Of a DNA stretch of 64,000 nucleotides, positions 49,370-58,322 are shown piece by piece. The DNA lies in the NCBI RefSeq assembly GCF_003391115.1, contig NZ_QTJP01000001.1, positions 1-64,000 on the forward strand. Direction: 5' to 3'. The stretch's first letter is position 1, and each line of letters starts with the position of its first letter. Source of the DNA: Sphingomonas crusticola (GTDB lineage Bacteria > Pseudomonadota > Alphaproteobacteria > Sphingomonadales > Sphingomonadaceae). The notes under the pieces are model-generated. The model made no database searches and was not told where the DNA came from. It saw only the letters and a list, made by a program, of their open reading frames with translations. Made by a program: the position numbers and the translations under genes.

Positions 49370-49463
49370 GCGGGAGTCGGGCGGACGGCGTCGTCGCCAA
49401 CCTGGTCAGATCCGGAAGGAAGCAGCCACAACGATTTCTCGTCGGGTCGTTCCGGCTCCCACC
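49370..49463 (+). ncRNA. ffs: Signal recognition particle RNA (small bacterial type, 4.5S)
   Basis: The universally conserved SRP RNA core is present: gtcagatccggaaggaagca within 49406-49427, after ccaacctg. The ends pair: GGGAGTCGG (49372-49380) with CCGGCTCCC (49452-49460), with one G-U. The RNA forms a single long hairpin that binds Ffh. It is upstream of dnaX, a common neighbourhood for ffs. Exact ends are estimated. Confidence 0.92.
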
Positions 49464-49535
49464 ATTTTGCAGCGACGCCCGCGTAGCGAGTGGCCCGAAA
49501 ATCCGACAGTTCGAAAGGACATGCGTCCTCCACAA

Positions 49536-49695
49536 TCCTCCCCCGCCAGGGGGAGGTGGCAGGCGCAGCCTGACGGAGGGGGAGGGCATCGGTGTCCCTC
49601 GACGTTCGACAAAGAGCTCACCGCGCCGCCTGCGCCTGGAGCGCTGCCGCCCCCTCCGTCGCCTGCGGCGCCACCTCCCCCTGGCGGGGGAGGAT
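49536..49695. repeat. MITE-like element with long inverted arms
   Basis: Left arm about 49536-49583 (tcctcccccgccagggggag, then gtggc..., gacggaggggg) and right arm about 49650-49695 (ccccctccgtc ... cacctccccctggcggggga) are near reverse complements. They enclose about 65 nt. The unit resembles dispersed palindromic repeats common in sphingomonads. No ORF. Confidence 0.75.
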
Positions 49696-49772
49696 CTAGC
49701 AAAAAATTCGCGCAGCATGTCACATCGTGCCGCGGTACCTCGTCAGGTCTCCGTCCAACACAGGAGACCGAC

Positions 49773-50237
49773 ATGAAACCGCGTTTGATCCCCTTCGTCG
49801 CAGCGCCACAGCAGATGCAGGCATTCGTCGATTTCAGCACCGCGATGGCCAAGGACGGCGTCGAGCCCTCATTGGCCGAGCTGGTCAAGATCCGCGCATC
49901 GCAGATCAACCACTGCGCCTTCTGCCTGCACATGCACACACGTGAAGCCCTCGAGGCGGGCGAGAACGAGCTCCGGCTCACCATGCTCGCGGCATGGCAG
50001 GAATCGCCGCTTTATACCGATCGCGAGCGCGCCGCGCTGGCGTGGACCGAGGCGCTGACGCTTCTGCCGGAGACAGCAGCGCCGGACAGCGTCTATGCCG
50101 AGTTGCAGGCAAATTTCACGCCGGAGGAGCAGGTCAAGCTCACCATGCTGATCGGGATCATCAACGCCTGGAACCGCTTCGGCGTCGGCTTTCGTGCCGT
50201 GCACGCCCTACCGCACCCCCGGAAAGCGGCGGCATGA
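49773..50237 (+). CDS. Carboxymuconolactone decarboxylase/AhpD-like protein
   Basis: A 154-residue all-helical protein with the AhpD redox motif in ASQINHCAFCLHMHTREAL (CxxC plus His). Typical helices ELRLTMLAAWQ and ERAALAWTEAL follow. Probably a disulphide reductase/peroxidase-like protein. It overlaps the sigma factor gene by ATGA. In ECF41-type loci a CMD-domain protein is the usual target and neighbour of the sigma factor. Confidence 0.9.
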   Translation: MKPRLIPFVAAPQQMQAFVDFSTAMAKDGVEPSLAELVKIRASQINHCAFCLHMHTREALEAGENELRLTMLAAWQESPLYTDRERAALAWTEALTLLPETAAPDSVYAELQANFTPEEQVKLTMLIGIINAWNRFGVGFRAVHALPHPRKAAA

Positions 50238-51097
50238 CCGACGCGGGCGCAGCGGAGACGTTCGATCCGCTGCGCCCGCGCCTGATCCGCGTCGCCTATC
50301 GCATGCTGGGTTCGGTCGCGGATGCGGAAGACGTGGTACAGGACGCTTTCCTACGCTGGCTGGATGCCGACCGGGACGCCGTGCGCGAGCCCGAGGCATT
50401 CCTGCGCCGCGTCGTCACGCGCCTCTGCCTGGACCAACTGAAATCGGCACGCGTGCGACGCGAACATTATGTCGGCGAATGGCTGCCCGAACCGGTCGTC
50501 GAGGACGATCCGGCCGAAGACGTGACCTTGCCGTTATTGGTAGCGCTGGATCGCCTGTCGCCGTTGGAGCGCGCGGCGTTTCTGCTCCACGACGTATTCG
50601 GGCTCGGCTTCGACGAGGTTTCGCGGTCGATCGACCGCGATCCCGCCGCTTGTCGCCAGCTTGCAGCCCGGGCGCGGGACCATGTGCGCGCAGAGCGGCC
50701 GCGCTTCCCGATCGAAAAGAAGCACGGCCTGGAGATCGCGGCAGCTTTCTTCAGTGCGTCGCGGACCGGCGATATGGGGACGCTGCAAACCATGCTCGCG
50801 CGTGACGTGGCGGTCTATTCCGACGGCGGCGGCAAACGTGTCGCCGGGATCAAGCCGATCCACGGTATCAGCGCCGTCATGAAGCTGCATGGGTCACTGG
50901 TGCGCTTCTACGCTAAAGGCATGTCAGCGGTCGTCAGCTATGGTTTCGTCAATGGCCTGCCGGGCTTCGTAACACGCGAAGCCGACGGTATTCTGCAAAC
51001 CACCGCCCTGCTGATCGAGGGCGACCAGATTCGTGCGATCTACGTCATGCGCAATCCCGACAAGCTTGGTCATCTGGAACGGACGCGCCTGCAATGA
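50234..51097 (+). CDS. ECF41-type RNA polymerase sigma factor with SnoaL-like C-terminal domain
   Basis: A 287-residue sigma factor. Region 2 is RLIRVAYRMLGSVADAEDVV and QDAFLRWL, region 4 is LDRLSPLERAAFLLHDVFGL. A SnoaL-like extension (about 180-287) carries motifs including SYGFVNGLPGFV and ends in RNPDKLGHL, the NPDKL-type motif of ECF41 factors. In this group the extension controls sigma activity in place of an anti-sigma factor. Linked to the CMD gene upstream. Confidence 0.88.
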   Translation: MTDAGAAETFDPLRPRLIRVAYRMLGSVADAEDVVQDAFLRWLDADRDAVREPEAFLRRVVTRLCLDQLKSARVRREHYVGEWLPEPVVEDDPAEDVTLPLLVALDRLSPLERAAFLLHDVFGLGFDEVSRSIDRDPAACRQLAARARDHVRAERPRFPIEKKHGLEIAAAFFSASRTGDMGTLQTMLARDVAVYSDGGGKRVAGIKPIHGISAVMKLHGSLVRFYAKGMSAVVSYGFVNGLPGFVTREADGILQTTALLIEGDQIRAIYVMRNPDKLGHLERTRLQ

Positions 51098-51181
51098 TCG
51101 ATAATGATCGATGTGTCGCGCTTCGGCGCATCGCCACTCGCGCTTCGACAAAGCGGCCGCCGCCCCCTAAATAGGGAGACA

Positions 51182-52813
51182 ATGGCCGACTCCCTCAACC
51201 TCGACGAACCGCCGCAGCCGCAGCCATCCGCCGCCTATCGCGTGCTCGCGCGCAAATACCGGCCGCAGCGTTTTTCCGAGCTGATCGGGCAGGACGCGAT
51301 GGTCCAGACGCTGGGCAATGCGATCCAGCGGGACCGGCTGGCGCATGCCTTCCTGCTCACCGGCGTGCGCGGCGTCGGCAAGACATCGACCGCGCGGCTG
51401 ATCGCCAAGGCATTGAACTGCATCGGCCCGGACGGGCAGGGCGGCCCGACCATCGATCCATGCGGAATATGCGAGCCATGCGTCGCCATCGCCGAGGGTC
51501 GCCATATCGACGTGGTCGAGATGGACGCCGCGAGCCATACCGGCATCGACGACGTCCGCGAGATCATCGAGGCCGTGCGCTATTCGGCGGTGTCGGCGCG
51601 CTACAAAGTCTACATCATCGACGAGGTCCACATGCTGTCGAAGGCGGCCTTCAACGGGCTGCTCAAGACGCTGGAGGAACCGCCGGCGCACGTGAAATTC
51701 CTGTTTGCCACCACCGAGGTGAACAAGGTGCCGGTGACGGTATTGTCGCGCTGCCAGCGTTTCGATCTCAAACGTATTCCCGCCAATCTGCTGGCTACGC
51801 ACTTCGCGCACGTCGCGCAGGCGGAGCATGTCGAAGCGGAGCCCGAGGCACTGGCGCTGATCGCGCGCGCGGCGGAAGGATCGGCGCGCGACGGCCTCTC
51901 GATCCTCGATCAGGCGATCGCGCATGCCGGGATGGACGGTAGCGGCGTCCGGGCGGATCAGGTCCGCGACATGCTCGGCCTGTCCGATCGCGGCGCGATC
52001 CGGCGGCTGTTCGCCGCGATGTTGGCTTCCGATGTGCCCGGCGTACTTGCCGCGGTCGAGCAGCAGGATTCGCTGGGCGTCGAGCCGACCGCCTTGCTGC
52101 GCGGCCTGCTGGAAGTGGTGCACGGGATCACGCGTTCCAAGGCGGGCGGATCGGAGGATCCCGCGCTCAGTCATGAAGAGCGCGAAGCCTATGCCGATTG
52201 GGCAAGCCGGATGGGCTACGCCACGCTCCACCGCCTGTGGCAGCTGCTGCTCAAGGGGCATGGCGAGGTGCTGGCCGCACCGCAGCCGCGCGAGGCCGCG
52301 GAGATGGCGCTGCTGCGCGTGGTGCATGCCAGCCAATTGCCCGATCCCGGCGAGCTGGCGCGGCGGCTGCAAAGCGGGGAAACCATTGCCGCGGCCGCGA
52401 CGCCTGCGCCTGCCGCTCCCTCGCCTCAGGCGCCGCTGCTGGTCTTGCCGGCAACGCCACAGGAATTTCACGACATGCTCGTCGCCAAGGGCGCGCGCCG
52501 GCTGGCCGCCTGCTTCGAGGATGCCCGGGTGATCCGCTTCGAGCCGCCCGAGATCATGCTGATGGAGCATAATGCCATCAATGCCGCCTTCGCGCAGGAG
52601 CTGCAGAATTGCCTCAATCCGCGCTTCGGCGAGGAAGGCGTGCGGTGGACGATCACCGTCTCGCAAGGCATCGGGCGGCCGAGCATGCGTGAAAAGGAGC
52701 AGGCGGCGGCCCAGGCGGCGCGCGACGAGATACTCAATGCGCCGATGGTCGCCGCGGTGCGTTCGGTTTTCCCGGATGCAGAATTGATCGAAGAGGTACG
52801 GAGCGGATCATAA
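51182..52813 (+). CDS. dnaX: DNA polymerase III subunits gamma/tau
   Basis: A 543-residue clamp-loader ATPase. Walker A is GVRGVGKTSTARLIAKAL, the zinc module is CIGPDGQG..CGICEPC, Walker B region is VYIIDEVHMLSKAAFNGLLK, and sensor SRC is LSRCQRFDLK. The C-terminal part after about residue 400 is a Pro/Ala linker and tau domain. Whether gamma is made by frameshifting is not evident. ybaB overlaps by one base, as is usual. Confidence 0.95.
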   Translation: MADSLNLDEPPQPQPSAAYRVLARKYRPQRFSELIGQDAMVQTLGNAIQRDRLAHAFLLTGVRGVGKTSTARLIAKALNCIGPDGQGGPTIDPCGICEPCVAIAEGRHIDVVEMDAASHTGIDDVREIIEAVRYSAVSARYKVYIIDEVHMLSKAAFNGLLKTLEEPPAHVKFLFATTEVNKVPVTVLSRCQRFDLKRIPANLLATHFAHVAQAEHVEAEPEALALIARAAEGSARDGLSILDQAIAHAGMDGSGVRADQVRDMLGLSDRGAIRRLFAAMLASDVPGVLAAVEQQDSLGVEPTALLRGLLEVVHGITRSKAGGSEDPALSHEEREAYADWASRMGYATLHRLWQLLLKGHGEVLAAPQPREAAEMALLRVVHASQLPDPGELARRLQSGETIAAAATPAPAAPSPQAPLLVLPATPQEFHDMLVAKGARRLAACFEDARVIRFEPPEIMLMEHNAINAAFAQELQNCLNPRFGEEGVRWTITVSQGIGRPSMREKEQAAAQAARDEILNAPMVAAVRSVFPDAELIEEVRSGS

Positions 52814-53145
52814 TGGACATGAACGAACTGATGAAAGCCGCGCAGGAAGCGGCTGCGAACATCCAGTCGCAGATGAGCGATGCGCAGGCAGGCCTCGACA
52901 AGATCGAGGTCGAGGGCGCCGCCGGCGGCGGGCTGGTCAAGATCAAGGCGACCGCCAAGGGTCGTATCCTTGGCGTGGAGATCGACGACAGCCTGCTGCA
53001 GCCATCCGAGAAGCAGATGCTGGAAGATCTGGTTGCCGCTGCGATCAACGATGCGCGCGCCAAGGCCGATGCCGCCGGCAATGCCGAGATGAGCAAGATG
53101 ACCGCAGGTCTGCCGCTGCCGCCGGGTTTCAAGCTGCCGTTTTAA
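52813..53145 (+). CDS. YbaB/EbfC nucleoid-associated protein
   Basis: A 110-residue dimeric DNA-binding protein (MNELMKAAQEAAANIQSQMS, GGGLVKIKATAKGRILGVEI, EDLVAAAINDARAKADAA). It follows dnaX in most bacteria, as here with TAATG overlap. Binds DNA without strict sequence preference. Confidence 0.94.
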   Translation: MDMNELMKAAQEAAANIQSQMSDAQAGLDKIEVEGAAGGGLVKIKATAKGRILGVEIDDSLLQPSEKQMLEDLVAAAINDARAKADAAGNAEMSKMTAGLPLPPGFKLPF

Positions 53146-53156
53146 GACTAGGAAGC

Positions 53157-53234
53157 CGTCATCGCGAGGCGCCAGAGGCGCCGCGGCGATCCAGGCACGC
53201 ATAACTGGATTGCTTCGCTTCGCTCGCAATGACG
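53157..53234. repeat. Dispersed palindromic repeat downstream of ybaB
   Basis: cgtcatcgcgag (53157-53168) pairs with ctcgcaatgacg (53223-53234), and inner gcgatccag with ctggattgc. This family of repeats (gcgatccag...ctggattgctt) is frequent in alphaproteobacterial intergenic DNA. It may serve as a terminator between the convergent ybaB and mtgA. Confidence 0.7.
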
Positions 53235-53278
53235 GAAGTTTCTGCGAGCGTCATCCCGCCGAGGCAGAACAAACTGCC

Positions 53279-54001
53279 TCAGCGCAGGCAGCGATCATAG
53301 CCGCCCCGCTGGACGATGCCGACGCGCCGTACCAGACGGTTGCCGTAGCGCAGCACCCGCCCTTGCGGGGCGATTGCCGCACGTTCGGCAGGCTGCGGCA
53401 ATATCGCCGCGATCCGCGCCGCTTCGGTTGGACTGAGGCGGCTGGCATCGTGATGGAAGTAACGCTGCGATCCCGCATTGGCGCCGTAGGTGCCGATGCC
53501 GGTCTCGGCGACGTTGAGATAGACTTCCATGATCCTTTTCTTGCCCCACAGATGCTCGATCAGCACGGTGAACCACGCTTCCAGGCCTTTGCGCAGGTAA
53601 GAGCGCCCTTGCCACAGGAAGACATTCTTGGCGGTTTGCTGGCTGATGGTGGAGCCGCCGCGCAGCCTGCGACCCGCCTCGTTGGCCTTGAAGGCTTTCT
53701 CGATCGCCTTGAGATCGAAGCCGTGATGGGTGCAGAAATTGCCGTCTTCGGCCGCGATCGCGGCGCGGGCCATATCGGGATCCATCGCCGATAGAGGCAT
53801 CCAGTCCTTGTGCAGCGAATGGCCTTCGGTGATGTCGCCGATCTGCGTCAGCGTGATCGGCGGCGGCACGAAGCGGTAGATCGCGACCATCAGCAGCGAC
53901 AGCAGGATGAAGCCGAGGACGAGCCGCACGATCCAGCCGAGGATGCGGCGGAGCCAGGAGCGACGACGGGCGGGACGGCGCGAGCGCGCGATAGGGGCCA
54001 T
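53279..54001 (-). CDS. mtgA: Monofunctional peptidoglycan glycosyltransferase
   Basis: A 240-residue GT51 enzyme that polymerises lipid II. A signal anchor (WIVRLVLGFILLSLLMVAIY) is followed by the catalytic motif AAIAAEDGNFCTHHGFD with Glu, then RRLRGGSTISQQTAKNVFLW and RIMEVYLNVAETG. No transpeptidase domain is present. Periplasmic active site. Confidence 0.95.
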   Translation of the reverse strand: MAPIARSRRPARRRSWLRRILGWIVRLVLGFILLSLLMVAIYRFVPPPITLTQIGDITEGHSLHKDWMPLSAMDPDMARAAIAAEDGNFCTHHGFDLKAIEKAFKANEAGRRLRGGSTISQQTAKNVFLWQGRSYLRKGLEAWFTVLIEHLWGKKRIMEVYLNVAETGIGTYGANAGSQRYFHHDASRLSPTEAARIAAILPQPAERAAIAPQGRVLRYGNRLVRRVGIVQRGGYDRCLR

Positions 54002-54086
54002 GGGCTCGCTCTAGCGAATGGAATCGCGTGCTGGAACGGGCGATGACGCGGCTCGTTGCAGCGCCGACATCATCGGGACGATCCTC

Positions 54087-54884
54087 ATGAAAGCATTGCT
54101 TGCCGTCGCCGCACTCCTCGCCGGCGCGCCCGCCTCGGCGGCGGATCAGTTGCGCGAGCTTTGCTCCGAACGGCCCGGGCTCGATACTCCGCCCTGCATC
54201 GTCGATCAGGGACATTTGCAGATCGAGGCGGGCGTGGGCGACTGGACGCTCGACAAGCAGCCCGACACTCGCACCGACACGCTGCTCGCGGGCGACGTTC
54301 TCGCTCGCTACGGCATCGGCGACACCACCGAGCTCAGGCTTGAGTGGACTGCTTACGGCCATGTGCGCATCCGGGATCGGATTAGCGGTTCGGTCAGCAA
54401 ATCGTCGGGAATCGGTGACGTAACGCTGGGGTTGAAGCAGAGTGTGACGCATCCTGACGGGGACGGCTTTTCCGTGGCGCTGCTTCCTTATGCGACACTG
54501 CCGACCGGCCGCCATCAGGTAGGCGCGGGCGACTGGAGCGCGGGCCTGCTGATCCCGGTCAATTACGATCTTTCCGATCAGCTCAAGCTGGAGATCACAC
54601 CGGAGGTGGATGCCGCCGTCGACGAAGATGGCAACGGCCGCCACACCGCCTATGGCAGCGCCGCCGGGCTGGGCGTCAAGCTCAGCGAGAAATGGAATAT
54701 GTCGGTGGAGGCGCAGGTCATTCGCGATCGCGATCCGTCCGGTCATTCGAGTCAGGCGCTGGGAGGGGTTTACGTCGCCTATCAGCCGAAAGACAGGCTG
54801 CAGTTCGACGCCGGCGCGCAGGCTGGTCTGAACCATGCCTCGCCGGACGTGGAATTATATTTTGGAGTTACTGAGAAGTTTTAA
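54087..54884 (+). CDS. Outer-membrane MetA-pathway-like (phenol_MetA_deg) porin-like protein
   Basis: A 265-residue beta-barrel-type protein with signal peptide (MKALLAVAALLAGAPASAA). Typical strands include GHLQIEAGVGDWTLDKQP, GIGDVTLGLKQSV, VALLPYATLPTGRHQVGAGD and DVELYFGVTEKF with C-terminal Phe. Proteins of this family are thought to import or handle hydrophobic compounds in the outer membrane. The substrate is unknown. Confidence 0.72.
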   Translation: MKALLAVAALLAGAPASAADQLRELCSERPGLDTPPCIVDQGHLQIEAGVGDWTLDKQPDTRTDTLLAGDVLARYGIGDTTELRLEWTAYGHVRIRDRISGSVSKSSGIGDVTLGLKQSVTHPDGDGFSVALLPYATLPTGRHQVGAGDWSAGLLIPVNYDLSDQLKLEITPEVDAAVDEDGNGRHTAYGSAAGLGVKLSEKWNMSVEAQVIRDRDPSGHSSQALGGVYVAYQPKDRLQFDAGAQAGLNHASPDVELYFGVTEKF

Positions 54885-54895
54885 GCCTTGCCGTC

Positions 54896-54981
54896 ATGCC
54901 AGCGTAGGCTGGCATCCATCTATCTGATCCATCCCGACAATTCTCTGGGCAATAGTCATGGACCCCAGCCTTCGCTGGGGT
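54896..54981. terminator. Two palindromic hairpins between convergent genes
   Basis: atgccagc-gtag-gctggcat (54896-54915) and accccagc-cttc-gctggggt (54962-54981). Both share a CCAGC-N4-GCTGG core and are likely bidirectional terminators or REP-like elements for the genes ending at 54884 and 55015. Confidence 0.65.
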
Positions 54982-55014
54982 GACGGCAGGACTTCGGTAC
55001 TTCGGTAAGGCTAC

Positions 55015-55923
55015 TCAGGCCATCGCCGGCAGCAAGCGCTTCTCGCCGGCGATGCGCATCATCGCCTTTTGCAGCTTGTCGAAAGCGCGGACCTCGATCT
55101 GGCGGACGCGTTCGCGGCTGACGCCATAGACCTGGGAGAGTTCCTCCAGCGTCTTGGGATCGTCGGCCAGACGTCGTTCGGCGAGGATATGCTTCTCGCG
55201 ATCGTTGAGCGCATCCATCGCCTGGCTCAGCATGTCGTGGCGGACATCCTTTTCCTGCGCATCGGCGAGGCGTTCGTCCTGCAGCGGATCGGTGTCGACC
55301 AGCCAATCCTGCCACTGCGCGTCGCCATCCTCGCCGACCATGACGTTGAGCGACGTATCGCCGCCCATCGCCATGCGGCGGTTCATGGAGGTGACGTCCT
55401 CCTCGCTGACGCCGAGATCGGTCGCGATCTTGGTGACATGCTCAGGCTTGAGATCGCCGTCTTCGAAGGCGTCGATCTGGCTCTTCATGCGGCGCAGGTT
55501 GAAGAACAGCTTCTTCTGCGCAGCCGTCGTGCCCATCTTCACCAGGCTCCACGAGCGCAGGATATATTCCTGGATCGAGGCGCGGATCCACCACATCGCA
55601 TAGGTCGCGAGGCGGAAGCCGCGATCGGGCTCAAACTTCTTCACGCCCTGCATCAGGCCAATATTGCCTTCCGAGATGAGCTCGGACGCGGGCAAGCCAT
55701 AACCACGATAGCCCATCGCGATCTTGGCTACGAGTCGCAGGTGCGACGTGACGAGCTTCGCCGCCGCTTCAGGATCGCCATGTTCCTGGAAGCGCTTGGC
55801 GAGCATATATTCCTCCTCCGGCTGGAGGAGCGGAAATTTGCGGATTTCCGACAGATAGCGGTTGAGGCTCGCCTCGCCGCCCAGTGCCGGGATGGTTGCC
55901 ACCGAATTTTTGCCGCTGGCCAT
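55015..55923 (-). CDS. rpoH: RNA polymerase sigma-32 factor RpoH
   Basis: A 302-residue heat-shock sigma factor. Region 2 is LVTSHLRLVAKIAMGYRGYG, LPASELISEGNIGLMQG and FATYAMWWIRASIQEYI-like sequence. The RpoH box is QKKLFFNLRRMK. Region 4 is GVSRERVRQIEVRAFDKLQK. ATG 55923 is preferred over TTG 55932. Directs heat-shock transcription. Confidence 0.96.
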   Translation of the reverse strand: MASGKNSVATIPALGGEASLNRYLSEIRKFPLLQPEEEYMLAKRFQEHGDPEAAAKLVTSHLRLVAKIAMGYRGYGLPASELISEGNIGLMQGVKKFEPDRGFRLATYAMWWIRASIQEYILRSWSLVKMGTTAAQKKLFFNLRRMKSQIDAFEDGDLKPEHVTKIATDLGVSEEDVTSMNRRMAMGGDTSLNVMVGEDGDAQWQDWLVDTDPLQDERLADAQEKDVRHDMLSQAMDALNDREKHILAERRLADDPKTLEELSQVYGVSRERVRQIEVRAFDKLQKAMMRIAGEKRLLPAMA

Positions 55924-55992
55924 GATACTCAATTCTCCCTGGACCGCTTGGGTCCCGATAGGTCGTCAGCCCTGACCTATCGTCTCAGTGAT

Positions 55993-56934
55993 TTATACCA
56001 AAAGATGGCTGAACAGTTCCTGCATGTCTGCCGGCATGTTGCTTTCGAACGACAAAGCCTGGCTTGTCACCGGATGGCGAAAGCCGAGCCGCGCCGCGTG
56101 GAGCGCCTGACGCGCGAAGCCAAGCCGCGCTAGCAGGTCACGATGGCGGCGCGCAGCCCCGCCGTAAAATTGGTCGCCCAGCAAAGCGTGGCCGATCGAG
56201 GCCATATGCACGCGCACCTGATGGGTGCGCCCGGTCTCCAACCGGCATTCCACCAAGGCGGCCGCGTCAAGCGCCTGGAGCGTCCTATAGTGGGTTATAG
56301 CATGTTTGCCTTGCCCCGGGCCGACGATCGCCATCTTCTTGCGATTGGACGGGCTGCGGCCGAGATTGCCTTCGATCCGGCCCTGTGCAGGGTTCGGCCG
56401 GCCCGAGACGATCGCCTTGTAGCGCCGGTCGATCGAATGGTCCGCGAATTGCGCGGCAAGGCCGGCATGCGCGCGATCCGTCTTAGCGGCGACCATCAGC
56501 CCCGACGTATCCTTGTCAATGCGATGGACGATGCCGGGGCGCTCGACCCCGCCAATGCCCGACAAGGAGCCTTTGCAATGGTGCAGCAGCGCGTTGACCA
56601 GCGTCCCGTCGAGATTGCCACAGGCCGGATGGACGACCAGCCCCGCCGGTTTGTCGACGACGATCAGATGTTCATCCTCGAACGCGACGACGAGCGGAAT
56701 GTCCTGCGCCAGATTATGGGCCGGCGTCGGATCGGGGACGGCCACGATCGCGGCGCTGCCGCCGATCACCTTGGCCGCCGGATCGCGTACGACCCGGTCC
56801 CCAACCGTGACCGCGCCCGCCGAGATCAGGCTTTTCAGCCGCTCGCGCGACAGAGTGGGAATGGCCACCGCCAGCGCCCGGTCGAGACGCCAACCGGCCA
56901 TTTCGGGCGGCATTGCCGCATGTTTGATTGACAC
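55993..56934 (-). CDS. rluD: RluD-type 23S rRNA pseudouridine synthase
   Basis: A 313-residue enzyme. The N-terminal S4-like domain (GWRLDRALAVAIPTLSRERL) is followed by a catalytic domain with HRIDKDTSGLMVAAKT carrying the nucleophilic Asp. Later motifs are RRYKAIVSG and ETGRTHQVRVHMA. Modifies helix 69 of 23S rRNA by homology. The start is GTG 56934; the longer frame is not supported. It is upstream of rpoH on the same strand. Confidence 0.9.
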   Translation of the reverse strand: MSIKHAAMPPEMAGWRLDRALAVAIPTLSRERLKSLISAGAVTVGDRVVRDPAAKVIGGSAAIVAVPDPTPAHNLAQDIPLVVAFEDEHLIVVDKPAGLVVHPACGNLDGTLVNALLHHCKGSLSGIGGVERPGIVHRIDKDTSGLMVAAKTDRAHAGLAAQFADHSIDRRYKAIVSGRPNPAQGRIEGNLGRSPSNRKKMAIVGPGQGKHAITHYRTLQALDAAALVECRLETGRTHQVRVHMASIGHALLGDQFYGGAARRHRDLLARLGFARQALHAARLGFRHPVTSQALSFESNMPADMQELFSHLLV

Positions 56935-56977
56935 CCCCGCGTCCACTGTACCCGATATGGTGCGTTGCGGCGTATTT

Positions 56978-58261
56978 TCAAGGGCGCGCGACGCCGCCCC
57001 CTTCCACCGCTTGATTATAATCGTCGCCATAGACGGCGCGTCTGAAATCGCGATGCAGCCGTTCGTCATTGGGCCTGGTCTGGGCGAAAAAGACCGCGGC
57101 AAGCCGGTTGGCCGGGTCGACCCAGAACAAGGTCGATGCGGCGCCGTCCCAGAAGAATTCGCCGGTCGTGCCGCGATTTTCCGCGGGCGCAAGGGCAGGC
57201 CCAACGCGGACCGCGAAGTCGAGCCCAAAACCGACATTGCCTTTGCCCGGCAGGAAATAGCGCGCCGTGACGGCGGGATCGAGCTGGTCGGTTGCCATCA
57301 GGCGGATCGTCGATGGCTTGAGGATGTGCGCGCCATCCAAGACGCCACCCGCCAGTAACATCCGCGCGAAGCGCATATAATCGTCAATCGGGCCGACGAG
57401 GCCATAGCCGCCGGGGGTAAGCTTGCGCGGCGCGAAATTGACCTGGCGCGTGAGCGCGTCGGCCTGCCGTGTAAGCGGGCGGTCGGGTTGGCGCAGATAG
57501 AGGGCGGCGAGGCGGGGGAGGCGGTCCTGCGGCTTGGTCCAGCCGGTCTCGGTCATCCTGAGCGGGTCAAGCACATGGGTGCGGACATAGGCTTCGAACG
57601 GCTCGCCGCTCAAAGTCTCGACCAGCAGCGCCTGGACGTCGACCGCCACGCTGTAGCGCCACTGCGTCCCCGGCTCGAACATCAGCGGCAGGCGGGCGAC
57701 GCGCCGGCCCATCTCGGCAAGGTCGTGGTCCAGGCCGAGCGGGTCTGCCCTGCGAAAGAGCTCATCGACCGGGTCGGTGCCGGATCCGTAAGCAAAGCCG
57801 GCGGTGTGACGCATGATGTCGCGGATCAGGATCGGCCGGCTCGCCGGGCGCAGGATACCGTCCTTGCCCGCAACGTGCATGTGCGCGAATTCGGGGAGAT
57901 AAAGCGCGAGCGGATCGTCGAGCCGGAATTTGCCCGCCTCCCACAATTGCATCAGCGCGACGCCGGTGACCGGCTTGGTCATCGAATACAGTTGCACCTG
58001 CGTCGCGCGCGTCATCGGCAAGCCCGCTTCGCGATCGGCCATGCCCGCAGTCCCGAAATAGGCCTCGCGCCCATCCTGCCAGATCAGCGCCGAGACGCCG
58101 GCGGCGCGGCCGTCCGCGATCATTGCGGCCAGCGCGCGGTCGATGCGAGCCCGATCGATGCGCACGTGGGAGGCATGATCGGCTCGGGCCGGCGCGCCTG
58201 CCGGCGATGGGCCGGCGATTAACAAGGCCGCCAGAGCGGGTGCCAACCAGCGAATCGTCAT
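56978..58261 (-). CDS. Serine hydrolase of the beta-lactamase/penicillin-binding fold
   Basis: A 427-residue protein with signal peptide (MTIRWLAPALAALLIAGPSP). The class C-like motifs are SxxK in VQLYSMTKPVTG and a YSV in WRYSVAVDVQALL at the YxN position. A late region is TGEFFWDGAASTLFWVDP. Relatives are esterases, D-aminopeptidases or lactamase-like enzymes; activity cannot be told. ggagg is 6 nt before ATG. Confidence 0.85.
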   Translation of the reverse strand: MTIRWLAPALAALLIAGPSPAGAPARADHASHVRIDRARIDRALAAMIADGRAAGVSALIWQDGREAYFGTAGMADREAGLPMTRATQVQLYSMTKPVTGVALMQLWEAGKFRLDDPLALYLPEFAHMHVAGKDGILRPASRPILIRDIMRHTAGFAYGSGTDPVDELFRRADPLGLDHDLAEMGRRVARLPLMFEPGTQWRYSVAVDVQALLVETLSGEPFEAYVRTHVLDPLRMTETGWTKPQDRLPRLAALYLRQPDRPLTRQADALTRQVNFAPRKLTPGGYGLVGPIDDYMRFARMLLAGGVLDGAHILKPSTIRLMATDQLDPAVTARYFLPGKGNVGFGLDFAVRVGPALAPAENRGTTGEFFWDGAASTLFWVDPANRLAAVFFAQTRPNDERLHRDFRRAVYGDDYNQAVEGGGVARP

Positions 58262-58322
58262 CTCGTCCTCCCAAAATGCGTCGCCCGCTGCTGCGCAGGT
58301 CTGCGGCGCCTGCTAGCAGAAC

